NCBI RefSeq assembly: GCF_024741135.1
Contig: NZ_JANSUY010000001.1
Span: 682,001 to 746,000, forward strand
From: Aquiflexum gelatinilyticum
GTDB lineage: Bacteria > Bacteroidota > Bacteroidia > Cytophagales > Cyclobacteriaceae
Direction of reading: 5' to 3'
DNA: 64,000 bases
Shown: in pieces, positions 43,627-53,041 of the stretch
How the letters are laid out: every line of letters starts with the position of its first letter
How positions within the stretch are numbered: position 1 is the first letter of the stretch
The notes under the pieces: generated by a model
Database searches by the model: none
What the model was told of the DNA's origin: nothing
Seen by the model: only the letters and a program-made list of their open reading frames with translations
Program-made: the position numbers and the translations under genes

Positions 43627-46437
43627 CTATAAGTTTTCGAATTGCAGTTTTTCAATTTCAGAAATTGTCAGCCATCCTTGCATTTCCATCAATGCATTGC
43701 TTGCATAGCTGTCTAATCCCAGTTTCCTGCTTTGCTTTACATATTGAATCCAAATCATTGGATCTTTGGAAAACTGTATAGCATCCTGAAGGATTTCATA
43801 TTTTTTCAGGTCATCAGGTTCAGCATTGACTTTTTTCAAAACCAATGGCACCCAATAGGCATTTCTCCCTAGATCGAGTTCGGGTTTGATCAAAGCGTTG
43901 ATTTTTTCGGTAGGTTTTGTGGCTTCTTCTTTTGTCACAAAAGAATACCAAGAGTCCAGATCTTCTGTAGTCCAAACCTCTCCAAGGTTTTGAAGCAGAA
44001 TATTCTTGACTTTCTCAAAATCAGAGGCATTCAGCCAATGCATTTTGTGTAAAAAAACTTTGAAAGCATATTCCGACTTGAATTTAGGGTCTTGGATTTC
44101 TTCCAGATGATTCAGAAAATCAACAGGCATTGCTCGGTGCAATTTTGCTGATTTATCAAAATAGTCTGTCTTGGGATTTTCTGCCAAATTCCCGTTTTCA
44201 TCCCAGACCATCCAATCCGGAAATGGAACAGTATATTTTTGAGAAATCAACTGCGCTTCGGCAGGCTTTCCACCAAAATAAAGAATAGCCAGGTGAATGG
44301 GCTGAAAGTTTTGAAAACCTCTTTCCTGAGCAACCATAATATCAATAGCAGATTTTTCAAAATCCAATTCTCCAAACAAAATTTTCGCTGAAAGGGAATG
44401 GTAATACCCTGCAGCATTTGGAAGTGCCATAGCAGTTCCATTGAGGTATTTCAATGTTTCATTGATGTAATTATCCTGAAGTGTCCTCAGAATTCTTGTT
44501 TCGCGAAAATTCATCTCTTCAGCACTTATCTGCGATTTGACCACAAGCGAATCAATGATGCTAAGGTCTGATGACAATGGCGTGGTAACCTTATTGGTCC
44601 ATTGGTTTCTGAGAATAGCTGTTTTCAAGGAATAATTTTCAGAAAGGTTTTCTGTGCTCAATTCAAAAGGAGCAAAATTTCCTTTCTTATTTTCAAAAAC
44701 CAAGTAATTGATTCTAAAAATCTGATCTTCCGGAATTGGTTCAACCTCTTCTTGCCCGGCATGATGTTTGACTTTTAAAGCAAGAAGATTGGACTGAAGC
44801 ACCGTATTTTTATCAGCAACGGCATCCATCATGGATATTGCTTCGGCAGGTTTGTTGAGTTTGGAATATAGGAGGGAAAGGTTATTGACTAGATAAGGGT
44901 TGTCAGGGAAGAAATTCAAAGCCCTTTCCAAATAAAAAACAGCATCAAAGATTTTTTCCTGTTGATGAAGTTTTGAGGAAAGCAATAAGGTATTGATTAT
45001 GGAAGGAGAATTGTCAAATGCCTGGTAAAGATTTTCCATTCCGAGGTTGGTTTGGTTTAGGGAAAATCTCAAATGGGCAGCTGTATTTTTGGCTTTGTCG
45101 TTTTTTCGGTATTGTGTCCATGAACTTTCATAAAGAATGGCAGCCTGAAGCGGACGATCAGTTTGGTAATAATATTCTGCATTGATGTTAGAACTTCCGG
45201 ATGCCAACTGCACCCCAATAATTCCATCTGCATATATTGTCAAAACAACCACAGCCATGATCGCTCCGATCCGCATGTGGAAATAGGCGAAAAACTGAGG
45301 TTTGAAAATTATTTTCTCAATATCCTTACCGGAGTTGAGTATTTCAGAAAAGTTAGCCATTAAGTAAAGAAAAAACAGCAAGCTAAAGGCCACCTGCCCA
45401 TAGATGAAAACATGGTTAAAAAATTCAATCATGGATTGGTTTTCTTTAAAAATTACCCAAGCCCAAGTCATTGTCGAAAGTGCAAAACCGGTCCAGAAAA
45501 AAGATTTTCCGATGTCAGGATGGTTATAGAATTGATCTGTTTGGTCGATTTTGTAGCTTAAAACATAATAACCCAACAAACCTCCTAAAAGCATCAAAAC
45601 TGCAGGTGGGAGAATAGGGAAGGGGAGTTGCACTTCTCCTGTAAGGTCAAGGAATGAAAAGAAGACCAAAGAAAAATAGATAAGAAAGATAAACAGGATA
45701 TGCCAAGTAATTTTGATTCCTGTGCCCTTGTTTAATTGGATCAGGAGAATTGAACTCCCTGAGATAAATGCATGGCCAATATGCAGAAGGAAAATAACCG
45801 AAACCATTGACGCTGGGAAAACACTGTTTTCACCCAACCAAAGCCATGGAGAAGGTATTTCGGAAATTTCTGTCAAAAGGAATAGTGTCACAGATCCTGA
45901 AAAAAGGATTAGGAGAAACCTTTTCAAAATCCCCCATGAGGGCGCAAAGAATGATATTCCTATCAATGGAGTCAAAATACCAACCATTAATCCAATCAAG
46001 GCATAGTTACTGGAAATACCTCCGATATTCAATCCGTTGATCCCGCTGAATGCAAGTAAAAAAATCACCAATGCTGATGCAGCGGTAAAATAAAGTTTTT
46101 TGAGGGTGCTGATCAGCGCAAGCCCCAAGGCAACCAGAATCCATACCAAGCCTCCAAAAAGGATACTGAGAGAAGGATAGGACAAAGCGGGCAGGGATTC
46201 AAAGTTTTGGAACAAAAGGAAATTGTCCATTTCAATCCTTACCAATTCTCCTCCCACCTGCACCAATTTCACCGGAACAGAAATGGTTTCGGAAAATATT
46301 CCCGGCAGGACGGGCATGATGGCTCTGTCCCAAATGAAGCTGCTGTACAATAGGAAAAGGCCTCCTGCCACTGCTAGTGATATCGGAAGGCCTTTCAAAA
46401 TGAATGTGCTGATTCTTAAGTCGCTTTTTGCAGGCAT
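43627..46437 (-). CDS. Large membrane protein with C-terminal TPR-like region
   Basis: A 936-residue protein I do not recognise. The first 420 residues contain around ten to twelve hydrophobic helices (LPISLAVAGGLFLLYSSF, LSILFGGLVWILVALGLALIS and so on). The remainder is soluble, helical and repeat-like, with TPR-type units (ILYESSWTQYRKN, AVFYLERALNFFPDNPYLVNNLSLLYSKLNKPAEAISMMDAVA). Its ATG overlaps the stop of gatC by one base (TAATG), so it is translated from the plsC-gatC message. Membrane-plus-TPR architecture recalls O-antigen ligase-like or tetratricopeptide glycosyltransferase-like proteins, but no signature motif is present; the role is open. Confidence 0.8.
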   Translation of the reverse strand: MPAKSDLRISTFILKGLPISLAVAGGLFLLYSSFIWDRAIMPVLPGIFSETISVPVKLVQVGGELVRIEMDNFLLFQNFESLPALSYPSLSILFGGLVWILVALGLALISTLKKLYFTAASALVIFLLAFSGINGLNIGGISSNYALIGLMVGILTPLIGISFFAPSWGILKRFLLILFSGSVTLFLLTEISEIPSPWLWLGENSVFPASMVSVIFLLHIGHAFISGSSILLIQLNKGTGIKITWHILFIFLIYFSLVFFSFLDLTGEVQLPFPILPPAVLMLLGGLLGYYVLSYKIDQTDQFYNHPDIGKSFFWTGFALSTMTWAWVIFKENQSMIEFFNHVFIYGQVAFSLLFFLYLMANFSEILNSGKDIEKIIFKPQFFAYFHMRIGAIMAVVVLTIYADGIIGVQLASGSSNINAEYYYQTDRPLQAAILYESSWTQYRKNDKAKNTAAHLRFSLNQTNLGMENLYQAFDNSPSIINTLLLSSKLHQQEKIFDAVFYLERALNFFPDNPYLVNNLSLLYSKLNKPAEAISMMDAVADKNTVLQSNLLALKVKHHAGQEEVEPIPEDQIFRINYLVFENKKGNFAPFELSTENLSENYSLKTAILRNQWTNKVTTPLSSDLSIIDSLVVKSQISAEEMNFRETRILRTLQDNYINETLKYLNGTAMALPNAAGYYHSLSAKILFGELDFEKSAIDIMVAQERGFQNFQPIHLAILYFGGKPAEAQLISQKYTVPFPDWMVWDENGNLAENPKTDYFDKSAKLHRAMPVDFLNHLEEIQDPKFKSEYAFKVFLHKMHWLNASDFEKVKNILLQNLGEVWTTEDLDSWYSFVTKEEATKPTEKINALIKPELDLGRNAYWVPLVLKKVNAEPDDLKKYEILQDAIQFSKDPMIWIQYVKQSRKLGLDSYASNALMEMQGWLTISEIEKLQFENL

Positions 46438-46724
46438 TATTCAAGCACCTTTGGAACCCTGAAGTAATCCGAATCCCGCTGTGGGGCATTGAGCAAACCT
46501 GCTTCATGCGAAAGGTGCTCGCCAACGACATCTTCTCTCATGACATTGACTTCTGAAGACATGGTGGTGATAGGCTCTATTCCGGTTGTATCGACCTCAT
46601 TGAGTTGCTCGACCCAATCAAGGATCTGAGTCATGTCTTTTTGGATTTTTTCTGCTCCCTCTTCGTTAAACTCAAGTCTCGCAAGGTGGGAGATTTTCTT
46701 TACGGTATTCAAATCAATTTTCAT
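46437..46724 (-). CDS. gatC: Asp/Glu-tRNA amidotransferase subunit C
   Basis: The small subunit of GatCAB, which converts Glu-tRNA(Gln) and Asp-tRNA(Asn) to the correct amide forms. It has 95 residues with family marks VKKISHLARLEFNEEGAEKIQKDMTQILDWVEQLNEVDTTGIEP and LREDVV-like NVMREDVVGE, ending in YFRVPKVLE. gatA and gatB are not nearby, which is common. It overlaps plsC upstream (ATGA) and the membrane-TPR gene downstream (TAATG). Confidence 0.95.
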   Translation of the reverse strand: MKIDLNTVKKISHLARLEFNEEGAEKIQKDMTQILDWVEQLNEVDTTGIEPITTMSSEVNVMREDVVGEHLSHEAGLLNAPQRDSDYFRVPKVLE

Positions 46725-47485
46725 AAAGTCTGAATTATTGTTTTTTCAGAATCCAAAAGGTTGTTGTCCTTCCAAAGTTGGTCCTGAATGGTATAATAAC
46801 TTTTGTTTTTTATGCTTGGTAGGTCTTTGACAGTCAATCCAATTGTTTGGATGGGAGGATGGATTACGATTTTTCCTTTTTTGAAATTCAATAAGAGCTT
46901 TCCATCGTCGGGCAAAATTAAATGATTAAACGATAAAGTGACAGGAATCAATGGTATTTGTTTGTCTATTGCGAGACTAAATGCGCCATCTTTGAACATA
47001 TTCATATGTGGAGGCATTCCTGTGGTGATTCCCCCTTCAGGAAAAATCACAATACTGCTTCCTTTTGAAATGGCATTTTTTGCCCTTACTAAAACCTCAC
47101 TTCGGCTTTTGATACTGGATCTGTTGACAGCGATATGTAGTTTCTTAAAATAATACCCAAAAAGAGGGACTTTCCTGATCGAACTTTTGCCGACATAGAC
47201 CACATCTCCCGGGATAAAACCCATCATGGCAATATCCAGATAAGAGAAATGGTTGGCTGCGAAAATATAAGGCTGTCCTGGTTTGATGTTTTCCTTACCT
47301 TCAACTTTGATGGGCATCAAGATCAGGAAGAAAAAAAGATTTGCCCAAAACTGATTGATTTTCCGACCGTATTTTTCCCAATTAGGAACCCAGATACAAA
47401 CCAGAAAAAGAGGGAGAAGGAATAGAAAAGTAAGCATGAAAATCAAAAAAGCATAAATAGAATATAACCTCTTCAGTATTGTCAT
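46721..47485 (-). CDS. plsC: 1-acyl-sn-glycerol-3-phosphate acyltransferase
   Basis: A 254-residue membrane enzyme that adds the second acyl chain to make phosphatidic acid. It has an N-terminal hydrophobic helix (about 9-30), acyltransferase motif I NHFSYLD (HX4D), motif II YVGKSSIRKVPLFGYYFK, motif III FPEGGITTG and motif IV near IPLIPVTL. It lies three bases after the globin gene and overlaps gatC by four bases, so all are in one operon. Confidence 0.93.
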   Translation of the reverse strand: MTILKRLYSIYAFLIFMLTFLFLLPLFLVCIWVPNWEKYGRKINQFWANLFFFLILMPIKVEGKENIKPGQPYIFAANHFSYLDIAMMGFIPGDVVYVGKSSIRKVPLFGYYFKKLHIAVNRSSIKSRSEVLVRAKNAISKGSSIVIFPEGGITTGMPPHMNMFKDGAFSLAIDKQIPLIPVTLSFNHLILPDDGKLLLNFKKGKIVIHPPIQTIGLTVKDLPSIKNKSYYTIQDQLWKDNNLLDSEKTIIQTL

Positions 47486-47488
47486 AGC

Positions 47489-47860
47489 TTATTGATTGAT
47501 CATATGGTTAGCAACTTTGACAAAATATCCTTGCATTGCTTCTTTTATCTCTGTTTCCATTTCTACCTTATCCAAAGCTGATAGCATACAGTTAAGCCAA
47601 GAATTTCGCATTTCACTGTCAATAGGCCATTGGAAATGTCTTTTTCGTAACATTGGATGTCCCCGCTGCTCCAAATAAGTATGTGGTCCACCAAAAACAT
47701 GGATGAGAAACAAAAATAGTCTTTCTTCTGCAGGTGCCAAATCCTCAGGATATAGCTTTCTCAATCCATCACTATTCTCCACATTCCTGTAGAAATTTTG
47801 TACGATAGATTTAATTTTTTCCTCTCCGAGAGCTTCGTAAATGGATTGTTGGGAATTCAT
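47489..47860 (-). CDS. Truncated hemoglobin, group II type
   Basis: A 123-residue small globin. The pattern of trHbII/GlbO proteins is clear: YEALGEEKIKSIVQNFYRNV, LRKLYPEDLAPAEERLFLFLIHVFGGPHTYLEQRGHPMLRKRHFQWPI, with the heme-binding His in RKRHF and the tryptophan of the distal pocket in MRNSWLNCM. These proteins bind O2 or react with nitric oxide and peroxides. It heads the plsC-gatC operon; the pairing with lipid synthesis looks incidental. Confidence 0.92.
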   Translation of the reverse strand: MNSQQSIYEALGEEKIKSIVQNFYRNVENSDGLRKLYPEDLAPAEERLFLFLIHVFGGPHTYLEQRGHPMLRKRHFQWPIDSEMRNSWLNCMLSALDKVEMETEIKEAMQGYFVKVANHMINQ

Positions 47861-47933
47861 TAGGAAACATAATTAAAAAGGTCTGAGAATCGATAAAAAC
47901 CGGTTCCCAAACCAAAAATAATCAAATGGAATA

Positions 47934-50030
47934 CTATTCTTGGGCCTGTATTGCGGTGATGACAACGGTGTTGAACACATCATCAACAGTACAACCACGA
48001 CTGAGGTCATTGACAGGTTTGTTCAGACCTTGAAGCATTGGGCCTATAGCCACTGCGCCTGTTTCTCTTTGGACGGCCTTATAGGTATTGTTTCCTGTGT
48101 TTAGATCCGGGAAAATAAGTACCGAAGCATTTCCTGCTACTTCCGAATTTGGCATTTTTTGGCGGCCAGTCACAGGATCTACAGCAGCATCATATTGGAT
48201 AGGTCCTTCCACCTTGATATCCGGCCTTTTGGATTTGACGATTTCGGTGGCTTTCCTTACTTTCTCCACGTCTTCCCCCGAGCCTGATGCTCCGGATGAA
48301 TAGGAAAGCATGGCTACTCGTGGTTCTATTCCAAATCTTTTGCTTGTATCTGCAGAGGAAATGGCTATTTCTGCCAATTCCTCAGAGGTTGGGTTGATGT
48401 TGATCGCACAATCCCCAAAAACTGTAACCCTGTCAGGTAGACACATGAAGAATACGGAAGAAACCAACGAGATGCCCGGTTTGGTTTTGATAAACTGGAG
48501 TGCAGGCCTGATGGTATGTGCGGTGGTGTGGATTGCTCCTGAGACCATTCCGTCTGCATGCCCTTTATGAACCATCATTGTGCCGAAATAAGCTCCGTCA
48601 GTCATCAGGTCCTTGGCAACTTCCAAAGGCATGTTCTTGCCTTTCCTTAGCTCATAGAGTGTGTTGCTGTAATCCTCATAATAGAAAGAATCCTGAGGGT
48701 TGATGATCTGACAATTGTCTTTGTTGAGGTTCAGCCCAAGCCTGCTGATACTTGCATTGATCTCCTGCACATCTCCAAGGAGGGTAATTTTTACGATTTT
48801 TTGCTTGACAAGCCTATCTGCGGCTTTTAAAATCCTATCGTCTTTGCCTTCAGGCAGTACTATGTGTTTTTTCTTGTTTTTTGCCCACTTGACTAACTGA
48901 AACTGAAACATCCTTGGCGTCATTCCAACCCCGACGAAATTGATCATTTCTTTTTCGAGGGCTTCAGTATCGATGTATTTTCTAAAAGTATTGATTGCCC
49001 CCAGGATTTTGTCGGGACAATCAGGGCTTATCTTTGAATGAATACCTGCTACTTTGGTCGCCGCATAAAATGAAGGATCATCGACAGTCAGCACAGGAAG
49101 GTTCACATCCGAACCATCTATCAGTTTGATTACTGATTCGGCAATTTCAAAACCTCCTGTAAGTACCATGCCTGCAATTCTTGGAAAGTTTTTAGAATGA
49201 TTGGCCTGCAAAGAAGCCAAAATGATATCAGCCCTATCCGCCGGCGTTACGATCAATACGTTTTTCTTGATATGTTTTAGAAAGTTTGAAATCTGCATGG
49301 CACCAAAGATGAAATGGTCCGCAGGATTGGAGAGAAAATTTTCGCCAAACATGACCTCAGCACCGAGATGTTCTTTGATTTCTTTCATTGAAGGACTTTT
49401 CAATTCCTGGATTTTCGGAATTACTGCCAAGATGATGTCTTTGTTCAACTGGTTTTGCAAGCTCTTTTTGATTTCTTTTCTGTCCCCTTCTTCCACTTTG
49501 TTGATTACCACAGCCAATACTTTAACTTTCCTGTCAAGAAAATTATTGATGGTCACTACAGCGGAAGTGACAGCCTGAGAAACTGATTTGCCATCTCCTG
49601 ACAAGACTATGATTACCGGGGAACCTAGATTTTTTGCGATTGCCAGATTGGCATCAAATTCAAATGCCGTCCCCTCTCCCAAAAAATCACTTCCCTCAAT
49701 GATGGTAAAATCATTTTCTTCCTCAAGAACTTTGTATTTGCTGATAATGGTGTCTATTATTTCTCCCTGCAATCCCGATTCAATGAGCTGATTTGCCTGA
49801 TCTTTGGTATAGCCATATGATTTCTCATATTGGATAGGCAGTTTGAAATGTTGGATCAAAGTTTCAAAAGGGGAGTCTTTTTTTACTTCAGGAGGGTTGT
49901 TGATAATGGGTTTGAAATACCCGATTTTGTGTGCTTTGGCGAGTAGCATATCCACCAATCCAAGGGCTACTATTGATTTTCCGCTAAAGGGCTGAGTCGT
50001 GGCAATAAAAATACTTTTGTTGGTTTCCAT
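47934..50030 (-). CDS. pta: Phosphate acetyltransferase
   Basis: Interconverts acetyl-CoA and acetyl phosphate, paired with acetate kinase (not in the window). At 698 residues it is the long three-domain form. The N-terminal P-loop-like synthetase domain (FIATTQPFSGKSIVALGL), the middle DRTGG domain (about 215-320), and the C-terminal catalytic domain (about 375-698: IVLPEGKDDRILKAADRL, SGAIHTTAHTIRPALQFIK, VEGPIQYDAAVDP and LIFPDLNTGNNTYKAVQR) are all complete. It stands alone between trHb and BrkB genes with a promoter box upstream. Confidence 0.96.
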   Translation of the reverse strand: METNKSIFIATTQPFSGKSIVALGLVDMLLAKAHKIGYFKPIINNPPEVKKDSPFETLIQHFKLPIQYEKSYGYTKDQANQLIESGLQGEIIDTIISKYKVLEEENDFTIIEGSDFLGEGTAFEFDANLAIAKNLGSPVIIVLSGDGKSVSQAVTSAVVTINNFLDRKVKVLAVVINKVEEGDRKEIKKSLQNQLNKDIILAVIPKIQELKSPSMKEIKEHLGAEVMFGENFLSNPADHFIFGAMQISNFLKHIKKNVLIVTPADRADIILASLQANHSKNFPRIAGMVLTGGFEIAESVIKLIDGSDVNLPVLTVDDPSFYAATKVAGIHSKISPDCPDKILGAINTFRKYIDTEALEKEMINFVGVGMTPRMFQFQLVKWAKNKKKHIVLPEGKDDRILKAADRLVKQKIVKITLLGDVQEINASISRLGLNLNKDNCQIINPQDSFYYEDYSNTLYELRKGKNMPLEVAKDLMTDGAYFGTMMVHKGHADGMVSGAIHTTAHTIRPALQFIKTKPGISLVSSVFFMCLPDRVTVFGDCAININPTSEELAEIAISSADTSKRFGIEPRVAMLSYSSGASGSGEDVEKVRKATEIVKSKRPDIKVEGPIQYDAAVDPVTGRQKMPNSEVAGNASVLIFPDLNTGNNTYKAVQRETGAVAIGPMLQGLNKPVNDLSRGCTVDDVFNTVVITAIQAQE

Positions 50031-50052
50031 AGAAATCGGTTTTGAATCGGTG

Positions 50053-50060
50053 CAAAATTA
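50053..50060 (-). promoter_or_regulatory. Likely -7 box of pta
   Basis: Reads TAATTTTG on the minus strand, 22 bases before the ATG; it fits TAnnTTTG. Confidence 0.45.
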
Positions 50061-50114
50061 GAATAGCGTAAGGACTCCAAACTTGATGAAAATGTCATTC
50101 AATCATGATAAAAA

Positions 50115-51068
50115 TCATGAATTATCTTCAGAAGATGATTTGGTCACAAGGTGCCGACCGGCAGCTTTGTCCAAACTGACATTTATTTCGAAGCTTACCA
50201 AGATGATCAGGGAAGTGATAAAAAGCCAAAGCATAACCGCAATCATGGCTCCTATGGATCCATAGAGTTTGTTGTATGTGGCAAAATTATTCAGGTAAAA
50301 TGAAAACAGGTAAAACCCAAACGTAATCAAAATACCTCCTGTAAGCGATCCTGTAGAAAAGAACTTCCACTTGTCATGCACCGCCGGTGCAAACCGGAAT
50401 ATAAATGCCGTAGCTATCAAAAATACAGAAAGCAAAACCAGGAATCTAAAAAATGTCAGCATATAAACATATAGATTGCTCGATACCATGTCCCATTCCG
50501 AAATCCGGTAAAGAATACTTCCCCCAAGAATCATAATCAAGACTGCACCGCATATCGCCAAAACCAAAACCAAAACGATGCTTACTGCTATCAGCCTAGT
50601 CACCCAGAAGGATCGGTTTTCTTTGGTCCTATAGACTGCATTGAAAGCATTCATCATAGAAACCACGCCATTGGTCGATAAGAATAATGCAAGGAAAAAA
50701 CCCAAGGACAACAAACTTTGTCGTGGCTTGCTGACAATATCCATAATGGTGGCTTCAGCTTCCTGATAGACACTCGATGGAATAAATTCTGCGATGAAAA
50801 GCAGGATGTTTTGGGTAGTTACATTTGGAAAAAACAACCCCACATAGGGGATCATGTTCAAAAGGAATAACAAAAGCGGAAACATCGCAACTGTAAAGCT
50901 AAAAGCCATGGCACCAGCTCTTTCAGTAATTTCATCCTTCCGCATCTGAAACATGAAGATTCTGCCCACATCGTACAGGTTTTGGTCAGGATTTCCAAGG
51001 TGGAATTTTCTAAGAAACTTAGCTTTTCTTGTAAACCTGATTGAAAGTAAGCGGATCCTCTTTTTCAC
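50115..51068 (-). CDS. YihY/BrkB family membrane protein
   Basis: A 317-residue protein with six predicted helices. Family marks: RAGAMAFSFTVAMFPLLLFLLNMIPYVG in the first helix, ALFLSTNGVVSMMNAFNAVYRTKENR, and YKLYGSIGAMIAVMLWLFITSLIILVSFEINVSL near the end. It was once called ribonuclease BN in error; the true function of this family is unsettled, with transport suggested. It is the last gene of the mltG-thioesterase operon. Confidence 0.93.
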   Translation of the reverse strand: MKKRIRLLSIRFTRKAKFLRKFHLGNPDQNLYDVGRIFMFQMRKDEITERAGAMAFSFTVAMFPLLLFLLNMIPYVGLFFPNVTTQNILLFIAEFIPSSVYQEAEATIMDIVSKPRQSLLSLGFFLALFLSTNGVVSMMNAFNAVYRTKENRSFWVTRLIAVSIVLVLVLAICGAVLIMILGGSILYRISEWDMVSSNLYVYMLTFFRFLVLLSVFLIATAFIFRFAPAVHDKWKFFSTGSLTGGILITFGFYLFSFYLNNFATYNKLYGSIGAMIAVMLWLFITSLIILVSFEINVSLDKAAGRHLVTKSSSEDNS

Positions 51069-51079
51069 TTAAAAATGGA

Positions 51080-51487
51080 TTACTGGAAATATGGATGTAA
51101 TAAATCTAACAAATATTGGGATGGTCTGCAGGGTTTGTGACTTTCTTTTTTCAAAAAAGTCAGTGTAGTCCAGCCTTTGGTAATTACCTCATTACTTTCA
51201 TTTACTACTTCATATTCAAATTTTATTCTGATTCCGGGCATTTCCGGAATACAGGTTTTAATGGTCAGAAGCTCATCATATTTTCCCGGTTTGAGGAATT
51301 GGGTATGGAGGTCCAATACAGGCATGATGATTCCATCATCTTCCATTTGCTTATATGAAAAGCCTGCTGTCCGGAGTGCTTCGACCCTGGCTACTTCAAA
51401 ATACATGGCGTAGTTTCCATAATAAACATATCCCATTTGATCTGTCTCTGCATACCGTACCCTTACTTTTGTTTCTGCTCGGAACAT
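51080..51487 (-). CDS. YbgC-type acyl-CoA thioesterase
   Basis: A 135-residue hot-dog-fold thioesterase. The catalytic aspartate region VRYAETDQMGYVYYGNYAMYFEVARVE is the classical 4-hydroxybenzoyl-CoA thioesterase/YbgC motif. YbgC-like enzymes hydrolyse short acyl-CoA esters. The gene starts one base after mltG stops and ends 11 bases before the BrkB gene, so it is central in a three-gene operon. Confidence 0.93.
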   Translation of the reverse strand: MFRAETKVRVRYAETDQMGYVYYGNYAMYFEVARVEALRTAGFSYKQMEDDGIIMPVLDLHTQFLKPGKYDELLTIKTCIPEMPGIRIKFEYEVVNESNEVITKGWTTLTFLKKESHKPCRPSQYLLDLLHPYFQ

Positions 51488-51488
51488 T

Positions 51489-52532
51489 TCAGTATATTTT
51501 TGATCTATTCAATGCTGCCTGATACCTTCGGGCATTGTTCATGTGTTCATTATAATCTTTTGCAAAAGCATGATAACCTGAAAAATCTTCTTTTGCGCAG
51601 AAATACAAATAGTCATGATCTTCATAATTCAATACTGCCTCGAGGGCTGATATCTCAGGCAGATTAATAGGTCCGGGTGGTAATCCGGGATACTTATAGG
51701 TATTGTAAGGGCTGTCGATTTCTTTATGGACATTCAATACTCTTTTGAGATTGAAATCTCCCACGGCAAATACCAGCGTGGGATCAGCCTGAAGCGCCAT
51801 ATTGATTCTAAGTCTGTTGAGATAGACGCCTGCTACCTTGGGTCTTTCATCTGCTTTTTGGGTTTCTGCCTGTACGATTGATGCCAATGCCGAAACCTCA
51901 TTTTGGGTCAAACCCAAATTTTTGGCTTTTTGCAACCTCGCTTCCGTCCAAAAATTCCCATATTCCTTATACATTCTGTCAAAGAGATTTTCAGCACTGG
52001 TATTCCACCAGATTTCATAGGTATTTGGGATAAACATTCCCATTACAGTTTCTTCCTCAAATCCAAATTTGCGGATGTAAGCCGAATCTTTTAGCAAAGC
52101 AAGAAACGTTTCAGGGCTGATTTCAAGGTTTTTGGTGATTTTTTCTGCTAAATCTTCTTTTGTTCTTACATTGTTGAAAGTCAGTTTTACAGGCGTCTGT
52201 CTGCCGGACCTTAGGAGCCTAACCAGGTTGAGGTTACTCATTTTGGCAGGGATGGTGTATAATCCAGGCTTTACAGCTTCTTGATAACCCAAGACTTTTG
52301 CTACAAAGCTGAAGGTGATCAGATCATGGATTACCTCATTTTGGTAAAGGCTGTCAGAAACCATCTGAAAAGTGGCATTACTTGGGATTTTCAAGGTGTA
52401 TGAATCTTCTTTGTCGGTAAGGGCATTGGGGCTGAAAAATGCCTGATAAAAATAAAAGGACAAAGATGTGAGTAGTACCGAAAAGGTAACCACCGCGATG
52501 AGATAATACTTTGTTTTGTTGTCTTTGAACAT
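51489..52532 (-). CDS. mltG: Endolytic peptidoglycan transglycosylase MltG
   Basis: Cuts nascent glycan strands and so sets their length. The 347-residue protein has one N-terminal helix (YYLIAVVTFSVLLTSLSFYFY), a LysM-like domain (about 40-120, YTLKIPSNATFQMVSDSLYQNEV), and the YceG catalytic domain with the acidic residue in ASIVQAETQ and the segments PKVAGVYLNRLRINMALQADPT and YNTYKYPGLPPGPINLP. ATG 52532 is preferred to a TTG 15 bases upstream. It leads the operon with the thioesterase and BrkB genes. Confidence 0.95.
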   Translation of the reverse strand: MFKDNKTKYYLIAVVTFSVLLTSLSFYFYQAFFSPNALTDKEDSYTLKIPSNATFQMVSDSLYQNEVIHDLITFSFVAKVLGYQEAVKPGLYTIPAKMSNLNLVRLLRSGRQTPVKLTFNNVRTKEDLAEKITKNLEISPETFLALLKDSAYIRKFGFEEETVMGMFIPNTYEIWWNTSAENLFDRMYKEYGNFWTEARLQKAKNLGLTQNEVSALASIVQAETQKADERPKVAGVYLNRLRINMALQADPTLVFAVGDFNLKRVLNVHKEIDSPYNTYKYPGLPPGPINLPEISALEAVLNYEDHDYLYFCAKEDFSGYHAFAKDYNEHMNNARRYQAALNRSKIY

Positions 52533-52607
52533 AAATTTTGATACCAATTACAGTATAACCGCAAAAATAGAGATTTTTGTTCAAGGGCTGGCAATTCCTT
52601 TATACCT

Positions 52608-53015
52608 ATGGCAAAAACCATTCGAGTGACATGTGCAATCATCCATGATAAGGGTAAAATCCTCGTTGCCCAAAGGTCTGAAAATATGGATTTACCTCTG
52701 AAATGGGAATTCCCTGGCGGTAAAATAGAGGCCGATGAGTCTCCTGAGGCTTGTTTGAAAAGGGAAATCAAGGAGGAGTTGAATCTCCGCATTGAAGTAA
52801 AGAAGGCTTTCAAAAGTAACTTCCATTCCTATGCTGGAGGAAAGGAAATTGAACTTATTCCTTTTCTTTGTGGCTATATAAGTGGACATTTGATTGTCAA
52901 AGAGCATCAGCAAATCCGGTGGATTGAGCCTGAAAATCTTCTTATTCTTGATTGGGCAGATGCTGATGTTCCTATTGTGAATGACTTTATGGAATGGTTT
53001 AAACCAAACCATTGA
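52608..53015 (+). CDS. MutT-like Nudix hydrolase
   Basis: A 135-residue Nudix enzyme of the MutT type, which removes oxidised nucleotides such as 8-oxo-dGTP. The Nudix box is complete: GGKIEADESPEACLKREIKEEL, with asparagine where glycine is usual near its end. The N-terminal IRVTCAIIHDKGKILVAQRSE and late WADADVPIV are typical. It is divergent from mltG and followed after 26 bases by the TsaC-type gene. Confidence 0.92.
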   Translation: MAKTIRVTCAIIHDKGKILVAQRSENMDLPLKWEFPGGKIEADESPEACLKREIKEELNLRIEVKKAFKSNFHSYAGGKEIELIPFLCGYISGHLIVKEHQQIRWIEPENLLILDWADADVPIVNDFMEWFKPNH

Positions 53016-53041
53016 CCTTACCAACGAATTGAATAGCTGCC

